A stretch of 10,597 nucleotides of DNA from Planctomycetes bacterium RBG_13_46_10 (GTDB lineage Bacteria > Planctomycetota > Phycisphaerae > Sedimentisphaerales > Anaerobacaceae), in contig MHYD01000050.1 of assembly GCA_001824645.1 (NCBI GenBank), positions 1 to 10,597 on the forward strand. The letters are read 5' to 3'. Made by a program: the position numbers and the translations under genes. Shown in pieces: positions 1 to 7,078 of the stretch; position 1 is the first letter of the stretch; each line of letters opens with the position of its first letter. The notes beneath the pieces are model-generated. The model had not been told where the DNA came from, made no database searches, and worked only from the letters and a program-made list of their open reading frames with translations.

Positions 1-122
1 ACATTATAAGGCATCCCATTTATAAGTCAAGCCATTTCTGACGCATTACACTAGCCCTATGAGTTCATCCCTATACGGGTTTATTACGTAATTACAATGC
101 TGTATACTTCCCAGTAAAATTG

Positions 123-151
123 TTGACATTCATTAATTTTGCCGTTATTGT
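123..151 (+). promoter_or_regulatory. Promoter of the trpS operon (-35/-10)
   Basis: A perfect TTGACA (-35) lies at 123-128. After a 17-nt spacer, TATTGT (4 of 6 matches to TATAAT) lies at 146-151. Transcription would start near 158, giving a leader of about 50 nt before the trpS start at 211. The leader is T-rich and shows no T-box or attenuator-like structure. The first 120 bases of the window hold nothing else I can support. Confidence 0.6.
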
Positions 152-210
152 TACCTAAATAGATTGTTCTTTTTTTCTCAAGTTTTATATTTAGTACATT
201 GGAGGTTAAT

Positions 211-1176
211 TTGAGAGTTTTATCCGGTATACAGCCGTCCGGACGGCTCCATATAGGCAACTTTTTCGGAGCAATACGGCAGCACCTGCAGCTACAGACC
301 GAGCATGATTGCTTTTATTTCATCGCTGACTTTCACGCACTGACCAGCAACCCGGAACCAGCTGATATTGCCCGATACTCTCTTGATGTTGCAATGGATT
401 ATATTGCTTTGGGACTCGACAGTGAAAAAACCATTTTCTGGCGGCAGTCCGACGTGCCGGAGGTTACTGAGCTGACCTGGCTGCTGTCCTGTATAACACC
501 TATGGGTCTGCTGCAGCGGTGCGTCAGCTTCAAAGACAAGGTCGCCGCAGGACTAAGCCCTAATCACGGCCTGTTCGCATACCCTGTCCTTCAGGCAGCC
601 GATATCCTTATTTACAAATCCGATCTCGTTCCGGTAGGCGCCGACCAGAAGCAGCATATTGAGGTCACTCGCGACATCGCGATTCGTTTCAACAACACAT
701 ACGGCGAAATTTTCACGGTACCGAATGAATATATTATTGAGTCCGTTGCCGTCGTCCCCGGTACCGATGGGCGAAAAATGAGCAAAAGTTACGGTAATAC
801 CATCGAGATGTTTGAGCCGGAAGGAGCAATCAGAAAAAAAGTTATGCGAATTGTCACCGACTCCACACCCGTCGAAGAGCCTAAAAATCCTGACAATTGC
901 AATGTTTTTACGCTTTTGAAGCTGTTTGCTTCATCACAGGAATTAACCGAGTGGGAAAATAGATATCGCAGCGGCGGCACCGGCTATGCCGAGGCAAAAA
1001 AACGCCTGGCTGAGCTGGTCATAGACTACTTCAAACCATTTCGACAAAAAAGATGCGAGCTTGAAAAAGATATTAGTTATGTAAAGCAAGTGCTTTCTAA
1101 AGGCGCCGGACGGGCGAAGGCTATTGCCGCGGAGACTCTCGCCCAGGCCCGAAAAGCCGTCGGCTTGGGAGCTTAA
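211..1176 (+). CDS. trpS: Tryptophanyl-tRNA synthetase
   Basis: Class Ic aminoacyl-tRNA synthetase, cytoplasmic, which charges tRNA-Trp with tryptophan using ATP. From the start used here the protein is 321 residues, normal for bacterial TrpS. The HIGH-type signature is LHIGN (H14-N17) in the GIQPSGRLHIGN block. The KMSKS loop is intact at residues 189-193 (bases 775-789). The GADQKQH tryptophan/adenylate-site block lies between them. The start is a TTG at 211, because GGAGG at 201-205 is an ideal SD site 5 nt before it. An in-frame TTG at 199 would overlap that SD and adds four residues not expected in the family. This is the first gene of the operon; its stop is 2 nt before the next gene. 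Identification is secure. Confidence 0.97.
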   Translation: MRVLSGIQPSGRLHIGNFFGAIRQHLQLQTEHDCFYFIADFHALTSNPEPADIARYSLDVAMDYIALGLDSEKTIFWRQSDVPEVTELTWLLSCITPMGLLQRCVSFKDKVAAGLSPNHGLFAYPVLQAADILIYKSDLVPVGADQKQHIEVTRDIAIRFNNTYGEIFTVPNEYIIESVAVVPGTDGRKMSKSYGNTIEMFEPEGAIRKKVMRIVTDSTPVEEPKNPDNCNVFTLLKLFASSQELTEWENRYRSGGTGYAEAKKRLAELVIDYFKPFRQKRCELEKDISYVKQVLSKGAGRAKAIAAETLAQARKAVGLGA

Positions 1177-1178
1177 TC

Positions 1179-1499
1179 ATGGCAGAAGAAAAACTGGTTA
1201 TAATTGCAAAATTTGCAGATTATATTGAAGCGGAGATGGCTCTGCAGTTGCTCGCCGATTACGGGATTAAAGCAGTTGCAACCGGAGAGAACGCAGCGAA
1301 TATATATCCGATACCTGCCGTGGAAGGCCCGGAATTACAAGTACTCGAAAGCCAGGCCGAGCAGGCACGGCAAATTCTCGAATCTCACAAACAACAGGAC
1401 TCATCGGAAGAAGAGGAAGATAAAGAAGATGAGGAAGATGATGATGATTCTACAGAGCCGGAGGACAATGACTCATTTTTAACGGAACAGGAGCAGTAA
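1179..1499 (+). CDS. DUF2007-type small protein with acidic C-terminal tail
   Basis: A 106-residue cytoplasmic protein with no signal peptide or membrane segment. Residues 5-70 (KLVIIAKFADYIEAEMALQLL onward) fit the DUF2007 fold ('putative signal transducing protein'): a ferredoxin-like strand, then a helix that scans duplicated partner segments, then a G-I-K-A strand. Residues about 74-100 are almost entirely Asp/Glu/Ser, a low-complexity tail probably disordered. The start is ATG 1179, with GGGAG at 1167-1171 and a 7-nt spacer. It is 2 nt after trpS, and its stop is immediately followed by the scpA TTG, so the three are surely co-transcribed and perhaps translationally coupled. The family has no agreed biochemical function. 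The acidic tail could bind basic proteins or metal ions, which is speculation. Confidence 0.8.
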   Translation: MAEEKLVIIAKFADYIEAEMALQLLADYGIKAVATGENAANIYPIPAVEGPELQVLESQAEQARQILESHKQQDSSEEEEDKEDEEDDDDSTEPEDNDSFLTEQEQ

Positions 1500-2465
1500 T
1501 TGACCGACTATCGTGTAAATCTTGATATATTTGCAGGACCTTTGGACCTGCTTTTGTACTTAGTCCGCAAAGAGGAAGTGGATATCTACGACATTCCCAT
1601 TGCCAAAATAACCGACCAGTACATCAGGTACATTGAAATACTTAAAAGTCTTAATATCGATTTGGCAGGTGACTTTTTAGTAATGGCTGCAACATTGATG
1701 GAGATAAAATCGGCAATGCTCCTGCCGAAAATGTCACCGGAACAGTTTGAGGATGAAGATTTAACCGACCCGCGCACAGAGCTTATCCGCCAGCTCCTCG
1801 AATATAAAAAATTCAAGGATGCCGCCAATTTGCTCAATGCCGCTTCAGAGGAGCACGGCCAGCGTTTTTCACGCCCCGATACTGTCATAGAGCTATTAAA
1901 ACCCGAAGCCGAACCCCAGCTTGACATTGAACTGGTAAGCATCTGGGACTTACTCGAAGCCTTCGATGCTATATGCAGGGCTACCGGAGTCGGTCGGGAT
2001 ATAAGCCACATTAAGGATGATACACCTATAGATTTGTATCAAATAGAAATATTACACCGCCTGCAGGCGGAAGGCCCAATGACCTTTGAGCGCATTTTCG
2101 AGTCCAAGCCCAGCCGGATTGTTATGATAGGCCTGTTTTTGGCACTATTGGAATTGATACGGCAAAAATTAATCTGGGCTGAGTCTGCCCAGGGCAGCTC
2201 TCCATCGCAGCTTTACTTACGCGCCTTGACGGATGAGCCGGCAGAACAGGCCGTTAAAAAGGCAATTCTTGCCCGCAGCGGAGCCGTCAGCGAAACCACC
2301 ACTGCAATCGAACATCCCCCGACAAGCCCAATCGAGCAACGACAACAACCTCCTATACCGATTGCCGAATTACCACCCAAAAGAAAGCCGGCACCTTCGC
2401 TCGATATTATAGAAAAGAGAACAGTTGAATCCGCCCTGGAAAACCAGCAGCAAACCGCAAATTAG
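1500..2465 (+). CDS. scpA: Segregation and condensation protein A (kleisin)
   Basis: Kleisin subunit of the SMC-ScpAB condensin, which bridges SMC heads and organises and segregates the nucleoid. The N-terminal SMC-neck-binding domain is textbook: residues 4-46 include FAGPLDLLLYLVRKEEVDI and DIPIAKITDQY, followed by LMEIKSAMLLP. The C-terminal winged helix lies around 183-228 (LHRLQAEGPMTFERIF through LLELIRQKL). At 321 residues it is longer than the usual roughly 250. The excess is a Pro/Gln/Ser-rich tail from about 241 that looks disordered. The start is TTG 1500, directly abutting the previous stop, with AGGAG at 1489-1493 and a 6-nt spacer. No scpB follows, so the partner must be encoded elsewhere. 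Identification is secure. Confidence 0.95.
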   Translation: MTDYRVNLDIFAGPLDLLLYLVRKEEVDIYDIPIAKITDQYIRYIEILKSLNIDLAGDFLVMAATLMEIKSAMLLPKMSPEQFEDEDLTDPRTELIRQLLEYKKFKDAANLLNAASEEHGQRFSRPDTVIELLKPEAEPQLDIELVSIWDLLEAFDAICRATGVGRDISHIKDDTPIDLYQIEILHRLQAEGPMTFERIFESKPSRIVMIGLFLALLELIRQKLIWAESAQGSSPSQLYLRALTDEPAEQAVKKAILARSGAVSETTTAIEHPPTSPIEQRQQPPIPIAELPPKRKPAPSLDIIEKRTVESALENQQQTAN

Positions 2466-2468
2466 TAT

Positions 2469-2497
2469 TTGACAAACTACCAATTGATAAGTAGCAT
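2469..2497 (+). promoter_or_regulatory. Promoter upstream of trxA
   Basis: TTGACA at 2469-2474, a 17-nt spacer, then TAGCAT at 2492-2497 (4 of 6 to TATAAT). It begins four bases after the scpA stop. Transcription would start near 2504, leaving a leader of about 90 nt. That leader carries a GGGCAA (2510-2515) / TTGCCC (2548-2553) inverted pair. This marks trxA as the start of a new transcription unit that may run on into nfnAB. Confidence 0.5.
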
Positions 2498-2593
2498 ATC
2501 TATTCATTTGGGCAAATATAAATTATGTCTCCGATTGTGACCTGAACTTGCCCTTGCGAACCTGTAAGGCAATAAATATGTAAGGATAAACCA

Positions 2594-2920
2594 ATGGCTG
2601 GTAATGTAATTGAGTTAACAGATTCAACTTTTGACGAGGTTGTTCACAAATCCGATGTACCGGTGCTGGTTGATTTTTGGGCGCCCTGGTGCGGTCCGTG
2701 CAGAATGATGGCACCAATTATAGAAGAGATTGCAAATGAATACTCAGGCAAAGCCAAAATCTGCAAGATCAATACCGATGAGGCCCGCGATAGCGCTATT
2801 GAATTCAGCATAAATGCGATACCCACAACCATTTTATTCAAAAATGGACAGGTGCAGAAAAAATGGGTGGGTCTTATCAGCAAAAAAAAGCTCATCTCCG
2901 CTATAGATGGATTGCTATAA
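2594..2920 (+). CDS. trxA: Thioredoxin
   Basis: Small cytoplasmic dithiol oxidoreductase that reduces protein disulfides and is itself reduced by a thioredoxin reductase. Its 108 residues match the family length. The active site FWAPWCGPC places the redox cysteines at 33 and 36. The buried Asp is D27, and the cis-proline is P77 in AIPTT. The C-terminal F-K-N-G-Q and G-L-I strand-helix elements are present. ATG 2594 is preceded by AAGGA at 2582-2586 with a 7-nt spacer. No thioredoxin reductase is adjacent. The next gene begins 31 nt downstream with no terminator between, so co-transcription with nfnAB is likely. Confidence 0.96.
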   Translation: MAGNVIELTDSTFDEVVHKSDVPVLVDFWAPWCGPCRMMAPIIEEIANEYSGKAKICKINTDEARDSAIEFSINAIPTTILFKNGQVQKKWVGLISKKKLISAIDGLL

Positions 2921-2951
2921 AATACGCGACTTCTTTGTAGTTTAACTAACA

Positions 2952-3806
2952 ATGCCACATAAAATTTTGATCAAGAAACAGCTCTCAGATGACGTTTTCT
3001 TTGCTGAGATCGAAGCTCCTCTTATAGCACAAGCCAGAAAGCCGAGTCAATTCATCATACTCAGTATAAATAATGAATACAGCGAGCGGATACCGTTGAC
3101 TATTGCCGATGCCAATCCTCAAAAGGGCACTATCAGCTTGATTTGGCAGCGCGTCGGCAAAACAACCACTGAATTGGCTGATTTAAAACAAGGTGATGAA
3201 ATTGCTAATGTCTCCGGACCTCTGGGCAATCCCACACATATCGAAAGGTTCGGAACCGTTGTTTGCGTAGGCGGCGGTATCGGCAATGCCCCCCTGCTGC
3301 CTATCGCCAAGGTCCTAAAAGAAGCCGGCAACAAAGTCATAAGTATCATTGGAGCAAGAACCAAAAAACTACTTATTCTCGAAGAACAATTCGCCCAAGT
3401 CAGCGATGAGCTAATTGTCACCACTGACGACGGCTCATACGGACGTAAAGCGCTTGTGACTGAGCCGCTTAAAGAGGTTTGCCTTCGAGAGCACAGACCT
3501 GACCAGGCTTTCGTCATAGGCCCGGCGATAATGATGAAATTCTGCTGCGAAGTGACAAAGCAGTTCAATATCCCCACGCAGGTCTCACTTAATACGATTA
3601 TGGTTGACGGCACCGGTATGTGCGGCGGCTGCCGGGTCGAGATTGACGGTAAGCCTAAATTTGTATGTGTAGATGGCCCAGAATTCGACGGCCATAAAGT
3701 AAATTTCGACCTGATGATTAAAAGACTAAACGCCTATAAAGACATGGAACAAAAAGCACGCGAACAATATTCAAAGCACCGATGTAAGATAGGTTTAGAT
3801 AAATAA
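2952..3806 (+). CDS. nfnA: NfnAB transhydrogenase, small subunit (NfnA / SudB-like)
   Basis: FAD and [2Fe-2S] subunit of NADH-dependent reduced ferredoxin:NADP+ oxidoreductase, related to PyrK and ferredoxin-NADP reductases. It carries the NAD(H) site of the bifurcating enzyme. The RIPLT motif (46-50) fits the RxxT/S FAD-binding signature. GGGIGNAP at 107-114 is the dinucleotide pyrophosphate loop. The cluster motif is DGTGMCGGC (219-227) plus C239. Having one Asp and three Cys, rather than four Cys as in PyrK, is the NfnA-type arrangement; that ligand assignment comes from family knowledge. At 284 residues the length is normal. The ATG at 2952 has no recognisable SD. nfnB follows after 43 nt, which supports this call over PyrK, since no pyrD is present. 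Confidence 0.92.
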   Translation: MPHKILIKKQLSDDVFFAEIEAPLIAQARKPSQFIILSINNEYSERIPLTIADANPQKGTISLIWQRVGKTTTELADLKQGDEIANVSGPLGNPTHIERFGTVVCVGGGIGNAPLLPIAKVLKEAGNKVISIIGARTKKLLILEEQFAQVSDELIVTTDDGSYGRKALVTEPLKEVCLREHRPDQAFVIGPAIMMKFCCEVTKQFNIPTQVSLNTIMVDGTGMCGGCRVEIDGKPKFVCVDGPEFDGHKVNFDLMIKRLNAYKDMEQKAREQYSKHRCKIGLDK

Positions 3807-3810
3807 AATT

Positions 3811-3822
3811 TTTAGCCCATGC
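3811..3822 (+). repeat. Copy 1 of a 12-bp repeat word (TTTAGCCCATGC)
   Basis: This 12-mer in the nfnA-nfnB gap recurs exactly at 8099-8110 and 8128-8139, in the same orientation. It lies 5 nt after the nfnA stop and 28 nt before the nfnB start. The word has no internal palindrome. On the other strand it reads GCATGGGCTAAA. Its role is unknown. Confidence 0.55.
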
Positions 3823-3849
3823 TTAATACGAGAATATCCCGTTAATATA

Positions 3850-5376
3850 ATGGAACAAGAAAATCAAAAACTGTTAAATTTTCTTTTGGAAAAGCACAGG
3901 GCAGGTCAACTTAAACCAGCCGAAAGATACAACATCCCCCCGCAGCCGATGCCCGAGCAGGTCCCTAAAGAGCGAACACACAACGTTAACGAAGTAGCAC
4001 AAGGCTATACCGAAACGCAGGCCCGGCTGGAAGCTTTTCGCTGCCTTGGGTGCAAAAACACACCATGCGTCGAAGGCTGTCCAGTGCGAATAAAGATAAA
4101 AGATTTTGTAGCTGCCATTGCCGATGGCAACTATAAAAAGGCGCTGGATATTATAAAAGAAAATTCATTGTTACCGGCAGTTTGCGGGCGAGTCTGTCCC
4201 CAGGAAATCCAATGCCAGCAAACCTGCACGGTCGGCAAGAAGTTTAAAGACCCCACGAAGGCTGTTTCCATAGGTCGACTCGAAAGGTTCGTTGCCGACC
4301 TCGGTTTAGCCGTCGCCGGCACGGCGACGAATGACGAAGAACTGGGCACAAGTTTAGTTGTCGCTCCTGAAACCGGAATGAAGGTCGCTGTAATCGGCTC
4401 CGGTCCCGGCGGCATTGTCGCTGCCGCCGATACCAAAAGGGCAGGCCATGATGTCACGATATTTGAGGCCTTCCATAAGCCTGGCGGCGTAATGGTCTAT
4501 GGAATACCGGAATTCAGGCTACCTAAATCCATCGTCCAAAAGGAAATCGACACCCTGAAAAAAATGGGCGTCAAAATCATCTGCAACTTTATTGTAGGCA
4601 GAACAAGAACCATCGACCAGCTAATGAAAAATGACGGTTTTGATGCCGTTTATATCGGCGTAGGTGCAGGTCTGCCGCAATTTATGAGTATCGAAGGCGA
4701 ATCGCTCATCGGCGTATATAGCGCGAACGAGTATCTGACACGAGCCAATCTTATGAAGGCATACGACTTCGGCAAAGGTGCTGATACACCGATCGCGATG
4801 TCAAAAAGAGTGGCTGTCATCGGCGGAGGCAATGTTGAGATGGATGCGGCACGAACGGCCGTCAGGCTCGGCGCTGAAAAAGTCTATCTGGTCTATCGCA
4901 GAACCGAAAAAGAAATGCCCGCTCGAATCGAGGAAGTCCATCACGCAAAACAGGAAGGCGTGGATTTTCACATTCTGCAAAGCCCCAAACGAATCATCGG
5001 CGACGAAAACAGCAGAGTGACAGCTATCGAATGTCTTAAATATCAGCTCGGCGAGCCTGATGAGTCAGGCAGAAGAAGGCCAATTTCCATCGAAGGTTCA
5101 GAGTTTAGAATCGATGTTGATACGGTAATTATAGCAATAGGCAATATTGCCAATCCATTGATTCGCCAGACCACGCCCGGCCTGGAGTTTAATAAGTGGG
5201 GAAATATCATCGTCGATGAAAACTGCAAGACCTCGATGGAAGGCGTCTATGCAGGCGGTGACATCGTTCTTGGTGCAGCTACTGTAATTTTAGCAATGGG
5301 CCAGGGCCGAATCGCAGCAGCAGCGATAAATAAATACCTGGCAGAAAAACGCAAGCACCACGAACAGGGTTTATAA
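3850..5376 (+). CDS. nfnB: NfnAB transhydrogenase, large subunit (NfnB; GltD-like)
   Basis: Large subunit of the electron-bifurcating NADH/ferredoxin:NADP+ transhydrogenase, homologous to the glutamate synthase small chain. It holds the bifurcating FAD, two [4Fe-4S] clusters and the NADPH site. N-terminal cluster cysteines are C65, C68, C73, C77 and C112, C116, C122, C126. The FAD Rossmann loop is GSGPGG (183-188), the NADP loop is GGGNVEMDAARTA (325-337), and the closing FAD motif is AGGD (468-471). At 508 residues it is slightly longer than typical (about 465), mostly from an N-terminal lead. The first ATG is used and has no clear SD. GltD is the alternative, but the adjacent nfnA and absence of gltB argue for NfnB. 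Its last 6 nt overlap the convergent gene. Confidence 0.93.
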   Translation: MEQENQKLLNFLLEKHRAGQLKPAERYNIPPQPMPEQVPKERTHNVNEVAQGYTETQARLEAFRCLGCKNTPCVEGCPVRIKIKDFVAAIADGNYKKALDIIKENSLLPAVCGRVCPQEIQCQQTCTVGKKFKDPTKAVSIGRLERFVADLGLAVAGTATNDEELGTSLVVAPETGMKVAVIGSGPGGIVAAADTKRAGHDVTIFEAFHKPGGVMVYGIPEFRLPKSIVQKEIDTLKKMGVKIICNFIVGRTRTIDQLMKNDGFDAVYIGVGAGLPQFMSIEGESLIGVYSANEYLTRANLMKAYDFGKGADTPIAMSKRVAVIGGGNVEMDAARTAVRLGAEKVYLVYRRTEKEMPARIEEVHHAKQEGVDFHILQSPKRIIGDENSRVTAIECLKYQLGEPDESGRRRPISIEGSEFRIDVDTVIIAIGNIANPLIRQTTPGLEFNKWGNIIVDENCKTSMEGVYAGGDIVLGAATVILAMGQGRIAAAAINKYLAEKRKHHEQGL

Positions 5377-5829
5377 ATCCTGCAAAATCTGCACATCATG
5401 GGGGCTCAATCTTCGCTGCCGGCTCAACGCTTGTTTAAACTCCTCTTTATTCATCCAAACCACCGCACCATTTAACTGGAGCACGACATATCCTTTACTA
5501 ACGAGAGATGCATGGAATCTTCTCTCTATATAGGCCAGAATCTCGTCTGGAGTTGAATCGGCATCGAGACATTCAGCCCGGTACTGTAATTCATCCAGAT
5601 TTACATCTCCCTGCAATTTATCCTGTATGCCTTTTATGTCACCCTCGGAAGGCACCAAACCATGCTCTTTGCGATATTGCAGGACAATGTGACCGAGCTG
5701 CTGCATAACCTTAATCGTTTCTGTACGGTTGCCCCACTGCTTGAGGTTAACCATCCCCGCGACCGCAAGAGCCGTAATTATTATGATGATTATGGATTCC
5801 GTTAATATTGATTTTTGGCGTTTATTCAC
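5371..5829 (-). CDS. Membrane-anchored pseudopilin-like hypothetical protein
   Basis: Function not established. The 152 residues begin with a short basic leader (VNKRQK), then a Glu at position 11 and a hydrophobic segment at about 12-28 (SIIIIIITALAVAGMVN). That layout mimics a type IV pilin/pseudopilin N-terminus, in which Glu is residue 5 of the mature protein. The canonical Gly before the cleavage site is Lys here, so prepilin peptidase processing is doubtful. The following amphipathic helix and Y-R-K-E-H-G-L-V-P-S recall GspG-type pseudopilins. The C-terminal ILAYIERRFH ... LNGAVVWMNKEEF resembles the planctomycete DUF1559-type ending with the usual DG replaced by NG. The start is a GTG inside an inverted repeat; GAGAGG lies 11 nt upstream. 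It could simply be a membrane-anchored periplasmic protein. Confidence 0.7.
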   Translation of the reverse strand: MNKRQKSILTESIIIIIITALAVAGMVNLKQWGNRTETIKVMQQLGHIVLQYRKEHGLVPSEGDIKGIQDKLQGDVNLDELQYRAECLDADSTPDEILAYIERRFHASLVSKGYVVLQLNGAVVWMNKEEFKQALSRQRRLSPHDVQILQDL

Positions 5830-5906
5830 CCCGTTAGAAACCTCTCATTCTGAATTTTTATCCCTTTATTGTATTACCCCGTTTATTACTGGCTTTCTAA
5901 CGGGGT
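5828..5906. repeat. 13-bp perfect inverted repeat in a minus-strand gap
   Basis: ACCCCGTTAGAAA (5828-5840) is the exact reverse complement of TTTCTAACGGGGT (5894-5906), 53 nt apart. A third partial copy, ACCCCGTT at 5876-5883, can also pair with 5899-5906. Two mutually exclusive hairpins are therefore possible in the transcript between the RNase H-PurN gene and the pseudopilin-like gene. The left arm covers the GTG start of the latter, so pairing could mask it. No U-tract follows either hairpin, so a standard terminator is unlikely. Confidence 0.7.
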
Positions 5907-5916
5907 TCATAAAGCA

Positions 5917-7008
5917 TTATGGTCCAGTGATTTTTACCCTGCCGTCCTGAACCAGTATTCTGCCTTCGGCGAAAAGCCTGATAGCTTGGGGATATGCGAT
6001 ACATTCCTGCTCGAAGACCCTGGCAGCGAGTGTGTCCGGCGTGTCTGTCTCTTTGACTTCACATACCCGCTGGACGATTATTGGGCCTTTATCGTATTCA
6101 TTTGTACAGAAATGTACCGTGCAGCCGCTTATCTTGCATCCTGCCGCCAAAACCGCCTCGTGGACGTGATGTCCCCACATGCCTTGTCCGCCGAAGCTGG
6201 GCAAAAGCGCCGGGTGTATATTCATCACTCGGCTTTCGTACCTCGCCGGTATATTCCAGAAGCACAACCATCCACCCTGGACAACTAAATCAACCTTTGC
6301 AGCTACCAGCTCATCTTCGATTCGCTTGCTGAACTTATCTATATCGGGACAGTCTTTCTTGCGAATAATTACTACATTTAGACCGGCATCTTTCGCTCTC
6401 TGGACACCGGCAGCATCGCTGCGTGAGCTTATCACTACGGCAACTTCCGCATTCAGCCGGCCTTTCCTGATATATTCGAGAATGTTCATCAAAGTTGTTC
6501 CACCGCCGCTGATTAAGACGCCCAGCCGAATCCGTCGCTCGCCACTCGCCGCTTGGGTCACGGGCGACGGGTCACGGGTCACGATGACATCACGTTCGAG
6601 ATCAAGCGAACGATTTACAAGCCTGTCGGCTTCCTTGTTCTTCTCTCTTGGAATAGAAATTACTTTGAATGTTTCAAATTCGCTGAGTAATTCGATCGCC
6701 TGTTGAAACAAAGGCCTGATTTGCTCGCTTTTTACCTTGTAGTTACCGTTTATCTGCCTGACGAGCAGCTCACTGTCACTGAAAATTGTAAGATTTTTTA
6801 AGCCGATTTCTTTTGCGGCTTCGAGAGCTTTTACAAGGCCGGTGTATTCTGCTACGTTGTTTGTGGCTTCACCTAAAAAAAAGCTTTTCGCCATTAGCTG
6901 ATTGCCGGCAGCATCGTTCAGGATAAAACCGCCTGCGGCCGGGCCCGGATTGCCTCTGCTTGCACCATCTGTGTGAATGATTATTTGGTCTGTTTCTTTT
7001 CTGCTCAT
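5917..7008 (-). CDS. purN: RNase HI-like / phosphoribosylglycinamide formyltransferase fusion
   Basis: A 363-residue two-domain protein. Residues 1-138 are an RNase HI fold: DGASRGNPGP (D14), NNVAEYTGL (E54), FSDSELLV (D78) and KEADRLVN (D128) give all four metal-binding acids, so hydrolysis of RNA in RNA/DNA hybrids is plausible. Residues about 159-363 are PurN, which transfers a formyl group from 10-formyl-THF to GAR in purine synthesis. It has LISGGGTTL at the phosphate site, MNIHPALLP with N263 and H265, and D306 in the EYDKGP block, matching the N-H-D catalytic triad. A linker of about 20 residues is encoded partly by heptamer repeats. The ATG start has only a weak SD; a small CTCGT/ACGAG hairpin (7015-7030) lies just upstream. 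It follows the zinc-ribbon gene by 70 nt. Confidence 0.93.
   Translation of the reverse strand: MSRKETDQIIIHTDGASRGNPGPAAGGFILNDAAGNQLMAKSFFLGEATNNVAEYTGLVKALEAAKEIGLKNLTIFSDSELLVRQINGNYKVKSEQIRPLFQQAIELLSEFETFKVISIPREKNKEADRLVNRSLDLERDVIVTRDPSPVTQAASGERRIRLGVLISGGGTTLMNILEYIRKGRLNAEVAVVISSRSDAAGVQRAKDAGLNVVIIRKKDCPDIDKFSKRIEDELVAAKVDLVVQGGWLCFWNIPARYESRVMNIHPALLPSFGGQGMWGHHVHEAVLAAGCKISGCTVHFCTNEYDKGPIIVQRVCEVKETDTPDTLAARVFEQECIAYPQAIRLFAEGRILVQDGRVKITGP
6555..6582. repeat. Heptanucleotide tandem repeat in the domain linker
   Basis: Four head-to-tail 7-mers on the plus strand: GGGTCAC, GGGCGAC, GGGTCAC, GGGTCAC (6555-6582). They lie inside the RNase H-PurN coding region and encode linker residues V143 to T151 (VTRDPSPVT). 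A gain or loss of one unit would shift the frame; three units (21 nt) would keep it. Confidence 0.85.
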
Positions 7009-7078
7009 TTGATGCTCGTTGCTCTACGAGTATTGAGCCTTGACTGCCGCCAGGCAAGTATCCGGCATCGAGATTAGA

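Noticed and set aside
199..210. An upstream TTG start for trpS.
   Set aside because: It overlaps the GGAGG ribosome-binding site that serves the TTG at 211 and adds residues outside the family's N-terminus.
3119..3613. A 164-codon minus-strand open frame inside nfnA.
   Set aside because: It lies antisense to a well-supported gene, has low-complexity Ser/Pro/Leu composition and no recognisable domain or SD.
6179..6706. A 175-codon plus-strand open frame opposite the RNase H-PurN gene.
   Set aside because: It is the antisense shadow of a gene whose catalytic motifs are all intact; the translated sequence resembles no protein.
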